Positions 23,025 through 35,339 of a stretch of 64,000 nucleotides of DNA are shown here, in pieces. The notes below the pieces were generated by a model. The model was not told where the DNA came from. It ran no database searches and worked only from the letters and a program-made list of their open reading frames with translations. Each line of letters starts with the position of its first letter. Position 1 is the stretch's first letter. The translations under genes were made by a program, and so were the position numbers. This DNA is from Ligustrum vulgare (lineage: Eukaryota; Streptophyta; Magnoliopsida; Lamiales; Oleaceae): the NCBI GenBank assembly GCA_963555705.1, contig OY743183.1, positions 49,341,466-49,405,465 of the forward strand. The letters are read 5' to 3'.

Positions 23025-25671
23025 AATTTTGTACTTCTCTTATATTTTCGGGAGATTCCATTGATATCAACGCCATGACTTTGTCGGGATTGACCTCAAT
23101 GCGTTGCTGGGTGATCATGAATCCAAGAAATTACTCGAACATACCCCGAAAGAAAATTCGGTAGGGTTTAGCTTCATTTGATGTTGTCGAAGGGTGGAGA
23201 AAATGTTTTCAAGGTTGGCCATGAGGTCTTTCCTTCTTGAGATCTTGACAACCATGTCATCTACGTATATCTTCATGCTTTACCCTATGTGTTTGGAAAA
23301 AAAAAAGCCACGTTTACTATCCTTTGATAGGTTCACCATGCATTCTTAAAGCCAAATGGCATGATTTTGTAACAACATATATCCTCGTCTATCATGAAGT
23401 AAGTTTTTCCTAGTCTTCTTCAGTCATCCTTATCTGGTGATACCCGAAAAAAGCATCTAGAAAGCTATAAAGCTTGGAACCCGAGTTTGAATCCACCAGT
23501 CTATCAATTCGAAGAAGGGGTAGCTATCTTTAGGGCATGCCTTTTTCAAATAATTGAAATCTATGCAAGCATGCCACCCGCCATTTGCGTTCTTCACCAA
23601 AATCACATTGGCCATCCATTCTGAATACTTTACTTCTCTAATAAATCTTTCTTTCAAGAGTTTGTTGACCTCTTCGCGGATGACTTATCTTCTTTAAGCG
23701 ATGAATTGTCTTCTTCGATGTTTTATTGGTTTTTTTATCTGGTTGGACGTTCAGTTTGTGCACTACGAGTATTGTGGGATCTATCCTGTACATATCTTCT
23801 ATGCTCCGGGCGAACATGTCAAGATTTTCCCTCAAGCATTCCAATAGTTCTTCCTTTAGTATTTTTAGAAGTTCTTTCCCTATGGTGAAGATTTTCCCTT
23901 CTGAGATCATGACTTCTTCCAATTCTTATACCGAGGACATACACTCTTCAGTTAATGGCTTAATTGTCAAGAGGTCTGTCATCCCCTTGATCACTTCGTA
24001 CTGTAGCAACAACTATGGGTATGAGAAACTTGACCATCAGGTAATATGTAGTTATGATTTCCTTGAGATTGTTCAGAAAAGGTATTCCCTAGATAGCGTT
24101 ATAGGCCACTAGGCTCCTGACAACTTGAAAAGGAATCATTTTTGTGATTTGCTTCTCTCCTGAACCCAAGGAAGTGGGTAAATCTATTTAACTTGTCTTC
24201 TGGTCTAACTTGTCCTCCACCAAATCCAATTAATGGAGTGATGGCTGGTTGAAGCTGATCTATGAGAAATTGCATCTTGCTAAAGACGTCAAAGCAAAGG
24301 ACATTATCTGCACTTCTATTTTCGATGAGTATCCTTTTTACATCGATATTCGCAATCATGGCCAAGATTACGACTATATCTTCATGAGGATAAGAAATTC
24401 CTTCCCTATCAACATTATCGAATCTGATTTGTTCATCGAGGTTGAGGACGTGGATGACAACCTCAGTCTCCTGATTCTCCATTGCTCGAACATAATTTTT
24501 CTTGGCATTGCTCGAGTCTCCGCCTGAAGCTATACCACTAGAAATGAAATATATTATGCCATTCGATCTATTTTTCTCTTGTTCCTTCCTTTCGGGGTTG
24601 CCCGTCCTAGTCGTCCTTCTTTTTACATAGTGTCCCAATTGGCCCCACTTGATGAAGACCTCTACTTCCCTTTGGAGGACTCTGCATTCATCCATGATAT
24701 GGCCTTGAATCCTATGGAACTCACCATAATTTTTTTATGATTTCCATCAATGATTCTCTCTTTGATGGGCTTTGGTCACCGTATGTCATTTCGATCGTTG
24801 ATCTCCATTAGAATGAGAGATCATGTAGTGTTCAGCGGAATTGGGCCATGATTTCCATAATTATTCACCTTTGCATCAGATCAGTAAAGGGCTGACCTTT
24901 CTCGTCATCTGGTCTAGAATGTTTGCTCCTTTGTGCGACGTGCTCTGAAGAAGGTGCTGTGATCGTCCCCGGTGTTTGGGCATGTGTCTTTATCGACAAT
25001 AAGGTCTCTTCCATAATTATGTACTTCTCAGCCCTTTTGAGGAGGTTGGTCACAGTGACTAGTGGATTTTTAGACAAGGACATCCTGAACTCTTGACTTC
25101 TTATTGCCAGGGTAAGAGCTGACATTGTGGTTGTGATATGAAGATTGGGGATCTGGAGTCTCTCATTGTTGAAGCTGATCATGAATTCTCATAATGTTCA
25201 TCAAGCCCTTGCCTTGATTGCATGAGTGAAGCAACAATTTTCTTTATTCGTTTGCTACTGGTGAAGAATGTTGTGAACTTTTCTACCAAATCGACAAAGG
25301 AAGAGATCGAACCATGTCGTATTGTGATGAGCCAATCTTAAGCTATGTTGGAAAGGTTCGGCATAAGGTCTTGTTCAGCATATCCATGACATCGGTATAT
25401 GTGTTCAAGTGGTTTTTCAAATTTGAGGTCCCATCATACTCTTTTATTCTAGAGTACTTGAACCTATCAGGCAAAGGGAATGCTATAATATCGGGAGTTA
25501 AAGGAGTTCTCGATATGAAGGTGGGTTGACCTTGTATATTCGTCCTAATTTCGTCCACTATACCTTCTTGAATAATTCTAGAGATTTACTATTGTATCAT
25601 ATTTGTTTACTCTTCTGTAGTGGGGGGAACGCCTCTGATTTCTGAAGAGTTCATGTCTAGAGGAGTGGGTT
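23025..25671 (-). pseudogene. Ty3/gypsy gag-protease-RT remnant, Tat-like
   Basis: Read on the minus strand: gag with FPLPDRFKYSRIKEYDGTSN (25343-25558), gag C-terminus (24865-25182), a protease-like segment with DVKRILIENRSADNVL and PLIGFGGG (24099-24695), the pre-RT linker (23638-23922), then RT with ANVILVKNANGGWHACIDF and LKKACPKDSYP (23457-23657), CCYKIMPFG (about 23350-23380) and LGFMITQQRIEVNPDKV (about 23075-23125). The protease active site, normally D-S/T-G, reads E-N-R, and frameshifts separate the pieces. RNase H and integrase are missing because the remnant ends at the truncated LTR. The matching LTR and leader probably lie at about 34.0-34.8 kb, separated by later insertions. Tat lineage is inferred from the protein pattern. 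Confidence 0.88.
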
Positions 25672-26998
25672 TGACGGGTGTCGAATCCAACAAATAATAA
25701 TATTTTCTTGCCACTCTAAAAATAAATTGTAATAGTGGTGAGCAAGGTCAAATCCACAGGGATTGATTAGATTTAATTCTTCAAGAAAATTAAAACAGTA
25801 AATTAAAAACAAGGGGGGGAGGTGGGTTTGAATTTCGAATGTGAAATTAAATTGCAACTAAACAATTGCGGAATTAAAGTGATGAAAATATTAAATTAAA
25901 TAAGTATCCAGCCCAAGATATAATCTTAGAATTGATTCATGGAATTGATCACAGATGCAAAAATAAAATATTTTACTTTTCTCTAAATTGGTTATGGTCA
26001 TTGATACGATCTAACAACCTATCTCTCCTTACTATCTCGATAATCAAGAGACGCTCATTGATTATTTCCCTAATCAATAAATAAACTAGATACGATCTTA
26101 GTATTTAATTTACCAATAACATTAATCTCTAGAGAGACGACCAATTCTAACCAACAAATTCACACGTGTGATTCATTTAAGCTAGGTTATATATCTTCAT
26201 AACATGAGTCAAAAATCAGTGTATAATCAACTATGTAATTTGTCACTTGTATTAGAAACCCTAAAAAATTACGGATTTAGAATCCTAATTGGCTAAGTAT
26301 CGTTTTGACAATTAAAACAACGTGCACTTTCTATTAATTAATCAAAACAACAACTTCAATTCAAACAAAAGATATATAAATAGAAAAGAGATAAAATAAT
26401 AATAAACTTAATTAGATCTCACAATTCTTGAAGAATCAACACCTCGATTATCCTTGAACTGGAATAATAAATTAGCTATCCATAAAAATTGAGAAGGAAA
26501 AAGAAAACTAAAAGAAAAGAGAATGATGGAAAACGTAAGACCCTGAACAAGAAAAAGGGATAGAGAGTCCTTGTATGGAAAGATTCCTAGAGATAAGGAA
26601 AGATCTAGTTTCCTTCCTTTTATCAAAATCTAATTATTCCCTAAAATAATAAAAATCTATTAATTACATATATAATCTTTCTAAATATTCACATCCCTTT
26701 AGAAAATAATTGTGGGTCCAATAGTAATATTTTCCCCATCCAAAAATCGCCCATATAAGTCAAGTCTTCCTAAAACAGTAAGGCGTGTCCACGTCTTATG
26801 CAAAATCCTTCTCTGATTGTGCACCTTTTGATATTTCAACTTCTTCTTTTTAATTTGTGATATTGAGTCCAATTTGATCTTAATTCTTCACCTAATCCAC
26901 AAAACATAAAATATGATTAATATCCACAATTTAAGCATTTAAAATCAATGGAGTAAGAGGAAATATCACAAATTAAGTAACAAGTACGCGTTCTATCA
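25672..26998 (-). mobile_element. 3' LTR of an Athila-type gypsy element (minus strand)
   Basis: On the minus strand it runs from TGATAGAACGCG to CGACACCCGTCA, that is TG...CA. The bases just upstream on that strand read GCTTGAGGACAAGCATTG, then AGTGTGGAGGGATT, the purine tract usual before an Athila 3' LTR. The inner part has the phrase CCTGTGGATTTGACCTTGC, also common in these LTRs. It interrupts the Tat-like gag. Its first bases differ from the LTR ending at 37860, so the two are not a pair. Confidence 0.75.
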
Positions 26999-28362
26999 AA
27001 TCCCTCCACACTTATACAATGCTTGTCCTCAAGCATAAACTTGATCAAATTTATCAATTACTCTCATATTCATGCTTTCGTCTACCTCCACCTATATATC
27101 CACAACCCAAATCATCATGCCTTAAGGATTTAAGTCTTAATACAAGCAAAAATAGAATAAATCCCCATTTACTAACACAAGGCTAATCACTTCAACAATT
27201 TTTTGAAATCCACTTGTAGTGGAATTTAACACCTCAAATATCACACAATACCCTCAAAGTGTTTAGGGTGTAAAGTATATATGTACTCTCAAGTCAAAGA
27301 ATAGAAAATTCTTGCTATAGGCTTGCTAATATATCACATCGGAGCCACCAATGGTTTTGAACACAAAGTAAGGGTCTTCACACTGGTTGTGATGGGGTTT
27401 GGGTAAGGTGGGATAAAAAGGATATATTTTTGACTATTTTCATCAAAGGAATTATACAAACTTCTTCACAAGAGCTCACTTAAACTTCATGTACTTCAAT
27501 CAAATCACTTCATAACCCAGTGTGGTTTACATCCTTTCACCTCTCGTGAGTATGCTCTCAACATCTATCAATGAATTACTACATTGGGTGTTAGTTTCGA
27601 TCAACTCAAAGGCACGGAATATAGACCAAGCAATTCAAACCACTCATAAGTATATGTAATGGGAGTTAACACCCTCACTAGGTATTTCTCTCTTCGCACA
27701 AAGTGTATACGGGTGAGATTTTTCACTCAACTCACTGCATGGAGAATTCATTGCCACAGACTGCTAAGATGTCATGACCTGAGCCAACAATAACACAAGT
27801 GTAAAGTAAAGGTCTTTACTTGGTTGTAATGGGGTTTCGGGTCAGGCAGAATAAAAAGAAAATATTTAGGCTAAGTTGAGAGGAGAGTTCACAAGTCGAT
27901 TTGGTTCAACACGATCATCTTTTCCTCCACCTTTCAGTTTGATTTTCCACTATTTCCTAGTAATCCAATCGTTTCAACACTTGATTCTTGTTATGTAATT
28001 GAGAGTTTATTCTCTTCACCGGGGGATTTTCTTGATCCGGTTCCTTGAACAATTTTTATTTTTTTGTGATGATTTTTTCCCCTCAAAATGAGTTCACTGC
28101 AGCTTGTTTCCTTTTGACCCCATTACCACCTAATCCTTGATTAGCACAAAGTGAAATCGCCTAGCTTTTTGAAGCTTAGTTCGTCTCATACTTCTCAACC
28201 AATACAAGCTTGTGAAATTCCTCTCTTGTGGGTTCAAGATAGAGGTAGCATGAAAGAACGGATATCCGTGGCACCAAAATCTCAAAGACAGACTAAGGCT
28301 CAAAGGGGCTTCTATTGGTACATGTATCATGGTAGGCCCTTTTAGAAGGTCAAATTGGGTTT
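26999..28362 (-). mobile_element. 3' noncoding region of the Athila-type element, proximal part
   Basis: The sequence has no long frame, consistent with the extended 3' region of Athila elements. It contains a diverged internal duplication: a block with CACACTGGTTGTGATGGGGTTTGG (read as two pieces near 27380-27420) recurs near 27810-27845 as ACTTGGTTGTAATGGGGTTT. The region continues at 31108 beyond the inserted LTR-like element. Confidence 0.65.
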
Positions 28363-29369
28363 TGTAGCGCCCCGAGTTCTGAATACCCGGTTCACCACGT
28401 CATCGTCTGATCTAATTTTTCAAATAATATTTTTGCGAAATAAATAATTGAAATTCATTTTTGGCAACATTAAATAAACTGTAATGGTCGATAAGATTGA
28501 AAACATTTATGAAACAATCTGAAATAGCAAATCGAACCATTAATTTTGTAAAGCAGTTGACAATGTCATAATTTCTCAATAACTGAGATTCTCAAAATTA
28601 TCTAATGTTGGAAATTACTGAAATCATTAAAGTAAGACATTTCAACCATTTAACGGTTATTGCCACCATCATCCATCACTTGCCACCATCTCCGAGATCT
28701 GCAAAACTGTTAAAATAACAGGTTGAGCATTTCGAATGAAATACTCAGTAGACTCATCGCCAATTAATTAATCTACAATATAATTGAACACATAAATGCA
28801 GGCTCTTTAGAAAACATAGGGTGTGGGTTGCTCTTCTTTGTGCATTAAAGCACCTGGCTTCTTTTGAAAATCATAGGCTCTTTAAAAATCGGGTGTAGGT
28901 AGTCTCGTCTCTCGTGCTCATGCGGCACGTATGTTATGCATAACATCATCATTTCTTGTAGCGGATTGGGCTCCCTCAAGGGGCCTTTTCCCAATCTTGC
29001 CCGCATACTCATATCATACTCATATCATCATTATTCCTGACGAGGGAATATAGGCTCATTTTCATAAAAATGACTTTTCACAAGTCACATAACATTCAAC
29101 CATTATTTCTGAAGAAATACATTCTCATTTCTTTTCATAAAAATGACCTTCACAGGTCACAAGACATTCACATGCAATTATAATTTAAATCAATTAATAG
29201 GGGCGAGTCTACCTTAAACTTGACGAGTGTGATTGAGCGGGAAACGACTTCCATTCTTTAATTCTCTGTACGCTTCGTCTAGCCAATTAGAAGATTAAGT
29301 CGAATTAGTCTTTTGAATTTTATAGTTAAAATGATAAAGTATAATTTAGGGATTAAAATCGCTTATTAT

Positions 29370-29720
29370 GAAAGTTGAGGGACTAAAATGAATATCTTGA
29401 AAGTTGAGGGGCTAAAATGGATACTTTGAAAGTTAAGGGGCTAAAATGAGGAAATTGAAAGTAGATGGATTAAAATGAATACTTTTCAAACTTGGGGGAC
29501 TAAAATGTAAATTTTCAAAAGTTGGGTCGAAGCTTAAAATGAACGTTAAATTAGAGGGCTTGAAATAATAGATTTTAAAAATGAGGCGCTGATTAAAATC
29601 ATTTGGAACTTAAGGGCTGAAATGGTAGGTTTTAAAAACTATAGGGACTGTTTTGAATCAATTTTAAACCTTGGGGACTGAAATGAATAACTTTAAAAGT
29701 TAGGGACCAAAAGCAAATTC
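29370..29720. repeat. Roughly 30-bp tandem array of GGGACTAAAATG units
   Basis: About ten degenerate units alternate AAAGTTRRGGGRCTAAAATG with short spacers such as AATACTTT or GGAAATTG. The array lies in the middle of the LTR-like element. Repeats of this style are seen in several plant LTRs. It does not encode protein in any frame. Confidence 0.85.
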
Positions 29721-30303
29721 TGGAAATTAAAATATATACAAATTCATATCCATTCTCTCTGTCTCTTACCGTGCGAAGAGAGAGAGAGACGAAGGAGCAG
29801 CGGAGCTCCCGTCCGCGCCAGCTAGGGCTGGTCTCCAGCCGGCGAACTCGCCGGCGCAGGTTGCGGTGGGCGGAGGCCAAGGCAGGGTTCGGATTTGGGG
29901 GGGTTGGGGGTGAGTTTTTGAGTGCGAACCGAGGCGAAGTCGCAGCTTTCCGGTGGTAAAAATCCGGTCAAGCAATCGGCGGTCGAGGTAAATTTCTGGG
30001 CTATCTTTTCTGGGTTTTGGGTTTGTTTGGTTTTGGATTGCGATTGGAGTTGGGTTCGCGGAGGTGATGATGATGATGGCGTGATTCTGGCTGCTATGTG
30101 CGGTGGTTATGCGATGAGTGGTGGCGGCTACTGGAATGTGGCAGTGGTGGTTGAGGTGGTGCGTTGGGTGGTGGCGTGATGGAGGTGGTGAGTTGGAGGT
30201 TTGTGGTGGTGCTGCAGGTGATGAGGTAAACGGTGGGTCGAAGTGGTTGTGTTGGTGATGCTGGGAAAAGGCAGTGGCTGCGTTGGGGGCGGTGCAGTGG
30301 TGC

Positions 30304-30352
30304 GGGTAATGGTGATGGTGATGGTGATGGTGATGATGATGATGATGATGAA
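30304..30352. repeat. GGTGAT / GATGAT microsatellite
   Basis: A simple-sequence run of GTGATG and then GATGAT repeats inside the LTR-like element. It produces the His-rich and Met/Val-rich artefact frames on the two strands. Confidence 0.9.
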
Positions 30353-31107
30353 GGAGAAGGGGGGCATTATCTTGCTGGAGTGGAGGCTGAAAATGGAGCT
30401 GCAAGGAGCTGAGTTGGTTGCTGGAAATGGGATTGCGATGGAGTTGGGAGGAGGCCGCTGGTGGAGGTGAGTTGGAGGTGGCGGTGGTGATGATGATGAT
30501 TGATGGGGGAGGAGGTGCGTTGGGTGTGGTTGAGCAGTAGCTGCGTTGGGGGTGGCTTGTTGTGCTGGTGATGAAGGAGGAAAACATTACCTTGGCTGCT
30601 TGAAAGCTGTGAGGTGAGGAATGGAATTGAAGCTGGTTGCCGGCCAGCATTGTGGTTGTGTTGAGAGAGAGGAAGCTTGATGGTGTATAAGGAGTGGGGG
30701 TTGGGAAATGTGAAGAGTATGGGTTTAGGGTAGTGGGGGTTTGATAGGTATGGGGTGGAGTATGGGTTGGTGGGGTATGCTGGAAAATGTATGGGTTGAT
30801 ACACAAGAAACGGGAATCGAGAAATAATGCGCGTGAATTCAACTGAATTTGGGAAATGAATCTGATAAGATGATCATAACACGATTCGGACTTAGAGACG
30901 ATTTTTGAAAGAATTAAAATAAATAAATAAAATGATATAATTTTAGAAATTCGAAATTTATTTTAAAAATCAAATTGACTTTACATTTCTCAACTTGGCT
31001 AGACGAACGCGTCGCGACGTTAACTTAAAATGGGTGAGATCGTAGCGGCACGATTTTCGAAACTTGGAAATAATTATTAAATTGCGTAAAAATTCTCGGT
31101 CGCTACA

Positions 31108-33120
31108 GGTTTAACCTAATGCCTTTACTGTATTTTGCACTTGAGTCAAGAAGCTACAAAGACATGCACAAAAGAGCACATCCAAGAACAAACTAACCAT
31201 GCAGGACACACATCAAAGAAATAAGAGCTTAATATAAGTGTAAAAGAAGCTTATAGGCTCAAAAACTCATGAATTACGGTTTTTATGTGTTGCTCCCATC
31301 CATTTATGAAATATAGGTCATTGCTCGATCCTGGTTTCGAACTCAAAATCTAGTGGCCAATGGTTAATGCTCAAAAGAGTGGAATCAGGTTAATCGTGGT
31401 GGTGTTATATCACATCAGCTTTGTTTTGACTCTACTTGGTTGTAGGATTTTTTTTTTGTCAAATAAAAGAATATCATAAATTGCAACTCAACCACTTTAT
31501 CCCCAAGATTTCTGTCACATTACCACTTCTCAAAAGAAAGAGAAGACTTAAATCATAGGTCTTTGATTCTCAATATCTTTCAGTCTCAACCAAAATAAAT
31601 TGAAGTTCATGTGAATAAGCCTATATATTCCTTCAATGCAAGGTTCAAAAGAATGGAAGATTAGCAAAGAATATGATTTCTAATGGCTTCTATTGTGGTT
31701 AATTTTCAACAAAAAGGTTATAGCTCAAAAGTGGCTTTCTAGGGGTATATTTGAAGGTAGGCTTTTAAGAAAGCTAAATTTGGCTTCACCTAAGTGCCTT
31801 TACTTATTTAGTGCATCCAATTACCAAGAGGCATCTCAACATGAGCAAGTTGTAGAAGAGATCAACTACACATGACAATCACACAATCAAAGGAATAGAG
31901 CATGTCGTAATGTTAAATGTAAATGCTCAAGAGGCTCAAAAGCTCACAAAATGGGGTTAATATGCATCAAATCACCCTTCATTCAATCTACCATCAAGAG
32001 CAATAAATCCAGTGCAATAAACAATAATTCAACTACTCATGCAATTCCCCAATGTGCCTCAACTCATCTCAATAATGTACAATAATTCAGATCATAAAGG
32101 GATAAGCATCGACAAAATCCAAAATTAAGAAGAGAATTTTTAAAAAAATTTCTTTGAAAAATAGAGCAAACATGGATTATAATGAAAATTGAAGTGCAAC
32201 TAAAATGAATCAAATTTCACAAACCAAGCAAAGCACATCAAAACCCTCCCCCACATTTAATTCATATATTGTCCTCAATGTAACAAAATCATAAATTGCA
32301 AAAGCTATTTATAAATTAGAAAAAATTAGAGGACTCCCTGGAAGCTACCCCGATTCTCATTTGTGCGAAGGGGACTGGACCGCATCTGGAATTGTTCAAG
32401 TTTCTGCACTGGGGTCGGCCAAACATATTTTTTTTCTCGGCTGCTTTGATATGGTTTTCTCCCTGCCCATGATGCTCAAACTCGATGGTGGTGATTTTAG
32501 GATTCCAACGAGTTGAGTGAGAGGGGTAGGTGGGAGATTGCGGTGGGTAGTGGCGATGTGAAAGTGAGAAAGAGAGGAGGTGCTGGCTGTGAGTTGTGAA
32601 GGGCAACGGTGGAGAATAAGGTTGAGGAATGAAGGTGATGACCGGTGGCTGTTGTATGGTGGTTGCGATGGGATGAGGTGAGAAACTGTTGTTGAACTTG
32701 TGGATAAGAGAGAGGGAGAAGGTTGAGACAAAGATTGCAGGTTGGCTGTGTAAAAGAGGAGAAGAGCTTGTGGACGGTGGTTGTTTGAAGATGAAAAAAG
32801 AGGCGGGGTGCTGTTGAAGAATAAGGTTTGAGTTTTTTTAATTTTTTTATAGCCTTGTTTGCAACCCGAGATGCACATTGAATAAGGCATGGGCAAGCCT
32901 TATTTCAAGATTCTTTCAATCCATTGGTTACTTCATAGAACGTGCCCACGTCCTAATGAAGATTCAAATTTGCCCAAAAATCAAAACAAGGTCAATTTAA
33001 CTTCAAAAATTATGGATATCACAAAATAAATAATAGTAAATAAATAAAAAAAAACAAAAACAAAAATAAAAATAAAATTGATTGTTAAAATTTAAGAAAA
33101 ACTCGGGTTGCCTCCTGGAA
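31108..33120 (-). mobile_element. Athila-type 3' region, distal part
   Basis: This continues the 3' region split by the LTR-like element. On the minus strand it contains the pair TTACATTGAGGACAATAT and AATGTGGGGGAGGG (32245-32285), a well-known landmark downstream of Athila pol, and GGAGGCAACCCGAG (about 33105-33118), another landmark. Between them lies a Ser/Pro-rich open stretch (32396-32896) with no recognisable domain and composition typical of noncoding repeats. RT and integrase are absent, so a large part of pol has been lost between this block and the protease segment. Confidence 0.65.
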
Positions 33121-33285
33121 GCGCCTTTCTTTTGTGTCATTGGCTATACTTATTTTTTTTCTTTCTTCAACCGCGATCAATTGGATTCCCAATGCTCAAT
33201 TTTTTCATGTTCTCCATTTGGTGACCTTCATAGAAAGGTTTGTATCCATGGCCATCCGCTTTGTGATGCTTGCTATTGGCAACTT

Positions 33286-34020
33286 TCAAGTCATCTTTTC
33301 CATTAACTTGGAAACTTTATGTGCTAAGAAATCCACAACATCAATAAAATAAACAAGATTAACATCATTAGGACAATTTATGACATCATAAATATTAAAC
33401 TTAATAATTTCACCATCAAATTCCATTGTAAGTGTACCATCATGCACATCAATTTTTGTCCTAAATGTTTTCAAAAATGGTCTTCCTAGAAGAATTGGTG
33501 TAGAATTAGAAGAAAAATCTTCGTCCATATTAAGTACATAAAAATTAGTAGGAAAAACCAACTCATTTACTTGTACTAAAACATCCTCTAAGACTCCTTC
33601 AGGATAAACATTAGACCTATCAGCAAGTTACAAAATCACACCCGTTTCTTTCAATGGACCAACATTCAAAGATGAATAAACAGATAGGGGCATGATATTT
33701 ATTGAAGCTCCTAGATCTAACATCGCTTTCTCAACTCTTACTTTACCTATTTTGCAAGGGATAGTGAACACACCTGAGTCCTTGCACTTTGGAGGCAATT
33801 TCTTTTGGAGGACAGCTGAAACGTTTTCTCCCATACTTACCTTTTCATTGCCTTTCAACTTCCTCTTGTTGGTGCAAAACTCCTTGAGAAACTTAGCATA
33901 ACGAGGTACTTGTTTAATTTCATCAAGTAAGAGAATATTTACCTTAATTTTGCGAAAAGTTTCAAGGATTTCCTTCTCATCTTCCTCCTTCTTGGATCTA
34001 ATCAATCTTGTAGGGCTTCT
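33286..34020 (-). pseudogene. Athila-type gypsy gag-protease fragment
   Basis: The minus strand encodes LETFRKIKVNILLLDEIKQV, then PRYAKFLKEFCTNKRKLKG, GENVSAVLQKKLPPKCKDSG, then the protease region AMLDLGASINIMPLSVYSSL (active-site D-L-G). After a break near 33628 it continues with YVLNMDEDFSSNSTPILLGR, PFLKTFRTKIDVHDGTLTME. These are highly characteristic of Athila elements. A stop between the two frames and the missing upstream gag and downstream RT show it is a fragment. Its upstream edge abuts the Tat-type leader. Confidence 0.92.
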
Positions 34021-34167
34021 AGTGATTTTGCTGGTGGAATATCTTCAAAAGGAGGATGGTTATCTACCTCTGTCAACGTGTTGGTTAGGAGAGAAGGTCC
34101 CATAGATGCGATACGATGAGTTTGCTGAGTGTTGACGTATCGTTTTCCACAAACGACGCCAATTGAT
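34021..34167 (-). other. Leader and PBS region of the Tat-like gypsy element
   Basis: On the minus strand the LTR is followed by CAATTGGCGTCGTTTGTGG, close to the TGGCGCCGTCTGTGGG box found at the PBS of Tat-type elements, and then a short frame beginning MGPSLLTNTLTEVDNHPP. It is probably the start of the Tat gag region whose remainder lies near 25.6 kb. Confidence 0.6.
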
Positions 34168-34805
34168 GTTGCAATTTTCTAACCTTGACGTGGCAAGATA
34201 ATATTTGAGGTTTTGTTTGGAGAAGATGATCAAAGCTTCCAAAGGACCCTAAAAAAAGGCAGTGAGGGATGCCCACGTCTCCACTTTGGTGTAAGAATTA
34301 GTTCCCTGGAGAGGGAGAAAATAATATAGAGAGAGAATATTCAAGAGCTTATGAGAATATGAATATGTATGTGTACCTTAAAATATAATTAAATGGGCTC
34401 TATTTATAGGGCTCGAAATGAGTCCCCTTTTTCTACTAGGAAAGAGAATCTTTATTGAACAAAGTTACCTTATGGGGGAGAAATCCTTATGTGATTTGGG
34501 ACTCTTTTTTAGGTAAATAGGGCTTTAATGAATTAGTTAATAGGTTGGGTCCAAGACATGGCCCATTAACCGTCATCTAAGAACATGGGAGGTCCATAAT
34601 AAGGCCACATGGGTTATACATACAGTTCGAAACATAAGCATGAAGGGCTTGACCCTTTCTCTCTATAGTATTCTTGTGAAGTAGATCGGCCAAATGGGTC
34701 GACCTGATCCAAGAATGTGCATGTCGGGACATGGGCCCGACCTTAAACTGGATTTGTTCATCACCATTCCAACTTTTGAAAAAGATTGAGATTTCAGCCC
34801 GATCA
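34168..34805 (-). mobile_element. Probable 5' LTR of the Tat-like gypsy element
   Basis: On the minus strand the segment runs from about TGATCGGGCTG to GCAACA just before the PBS box. It contains a TATA-like CCTATAAATAGAGCC (about 34395-34410) and a leader with CTCTCTCTATATTATTTTC, as in a U3-R-U5. The 5' limit is uncertain by tens of bases and no second copy is present to confirm it. Confidence 0.55.
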
Positions 34806-35339
34806 AATATGCCCTAAGGTTGCGTTGGATTAGACAGAATAACTTAGTTTGAAGTAGTCATCGTTACCATTGGTAGGTCTCATTCTTTTGTATTTGAATT
34901 TGAAATGTTTGTAATTAGGCCACAATAGAAATATATTACTAGTAATTGTAAAAATAAGGTATATTATAAATGTAATTTTTTATTCTATATTTTTTTTTAA
35001 AAAAATTTTGCTAGATAATTTTTACAATCATTGTAGCCTTTTCTATTATTACACTATGTAATTTTTACAAGATTATAAAATACACTATGTAATTGTCATT
35101 AAACAGTGTTAAATGATGAAAATTTTAATTTATTACATGATTATAAAGTTGTAATTTATTAACCCATCGTCGTCACCACCAACACAGTCACAGTCACCGA
35201 ACCACCCCCTAATGACAAAATGCAACGAATACTAAACATACAAAATAATATGTATGCCATCCTAAAACTCAATGTAAAGCAGTAAATAAAACTGTAAACA
35301 AAGCATAATAAATAAAAGAGTTTGAGAATTGGGTTGCCT
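34806..35339. other. AT-rich sequence without recognised features
   Basis: Apart from short AT repeats I see nothing. On the minus strand its right edge carries AAGCGCTTATTTTGAGGCAACCC (35330-35355, read in two parts), an Athila-like landmark belonging to the next element. Confidence 0.45.

Larger units (their letters stand above)
28363..31107 (+). mobile_element. 2.7-kb LTR-like noncoding element, TSD GGTTT
   Basis: The ends are TGTAGCGCCCCG and CTCGGTCGCTACA, giving a perfect 7-bp TGTAGCG/CGCTACA inverted repeat. GGTTT lies directly before (28358-28362) and directly after (31108-31112), a perfect 5-bp duplication typical of LTR retroelement integration. The inside has no retroviral domains. 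It holds an array of GGGACTAAAATG-type units (29370-29720) and a CT/GT-rich segment (29760-30840) whose long minus-strand frame is low-complexity His/Pro/Ser/Thr. It is best read as a very long solo LTR, or a small LARD-type element. Strand follows the TG start and is provisional. Confidence 0.85.

Noticed and set aside
29766..30842. 358-codon frame on the minus strand, rich in His, Pro, Ser and Thr
   Set aside because: It lies inside the TSD-flanked LTR-like element, consists of low-complexity runs from a simple-sequence block, has overlapping open frames on both strands and no domain.
32396..32896. 166-codon Ser/Pro-rich frame on the minus strand
   Set aside because: It sits in the Athila 3' region between known landmarks, with no domain and overlapping frames, so it is most likely noncoding.
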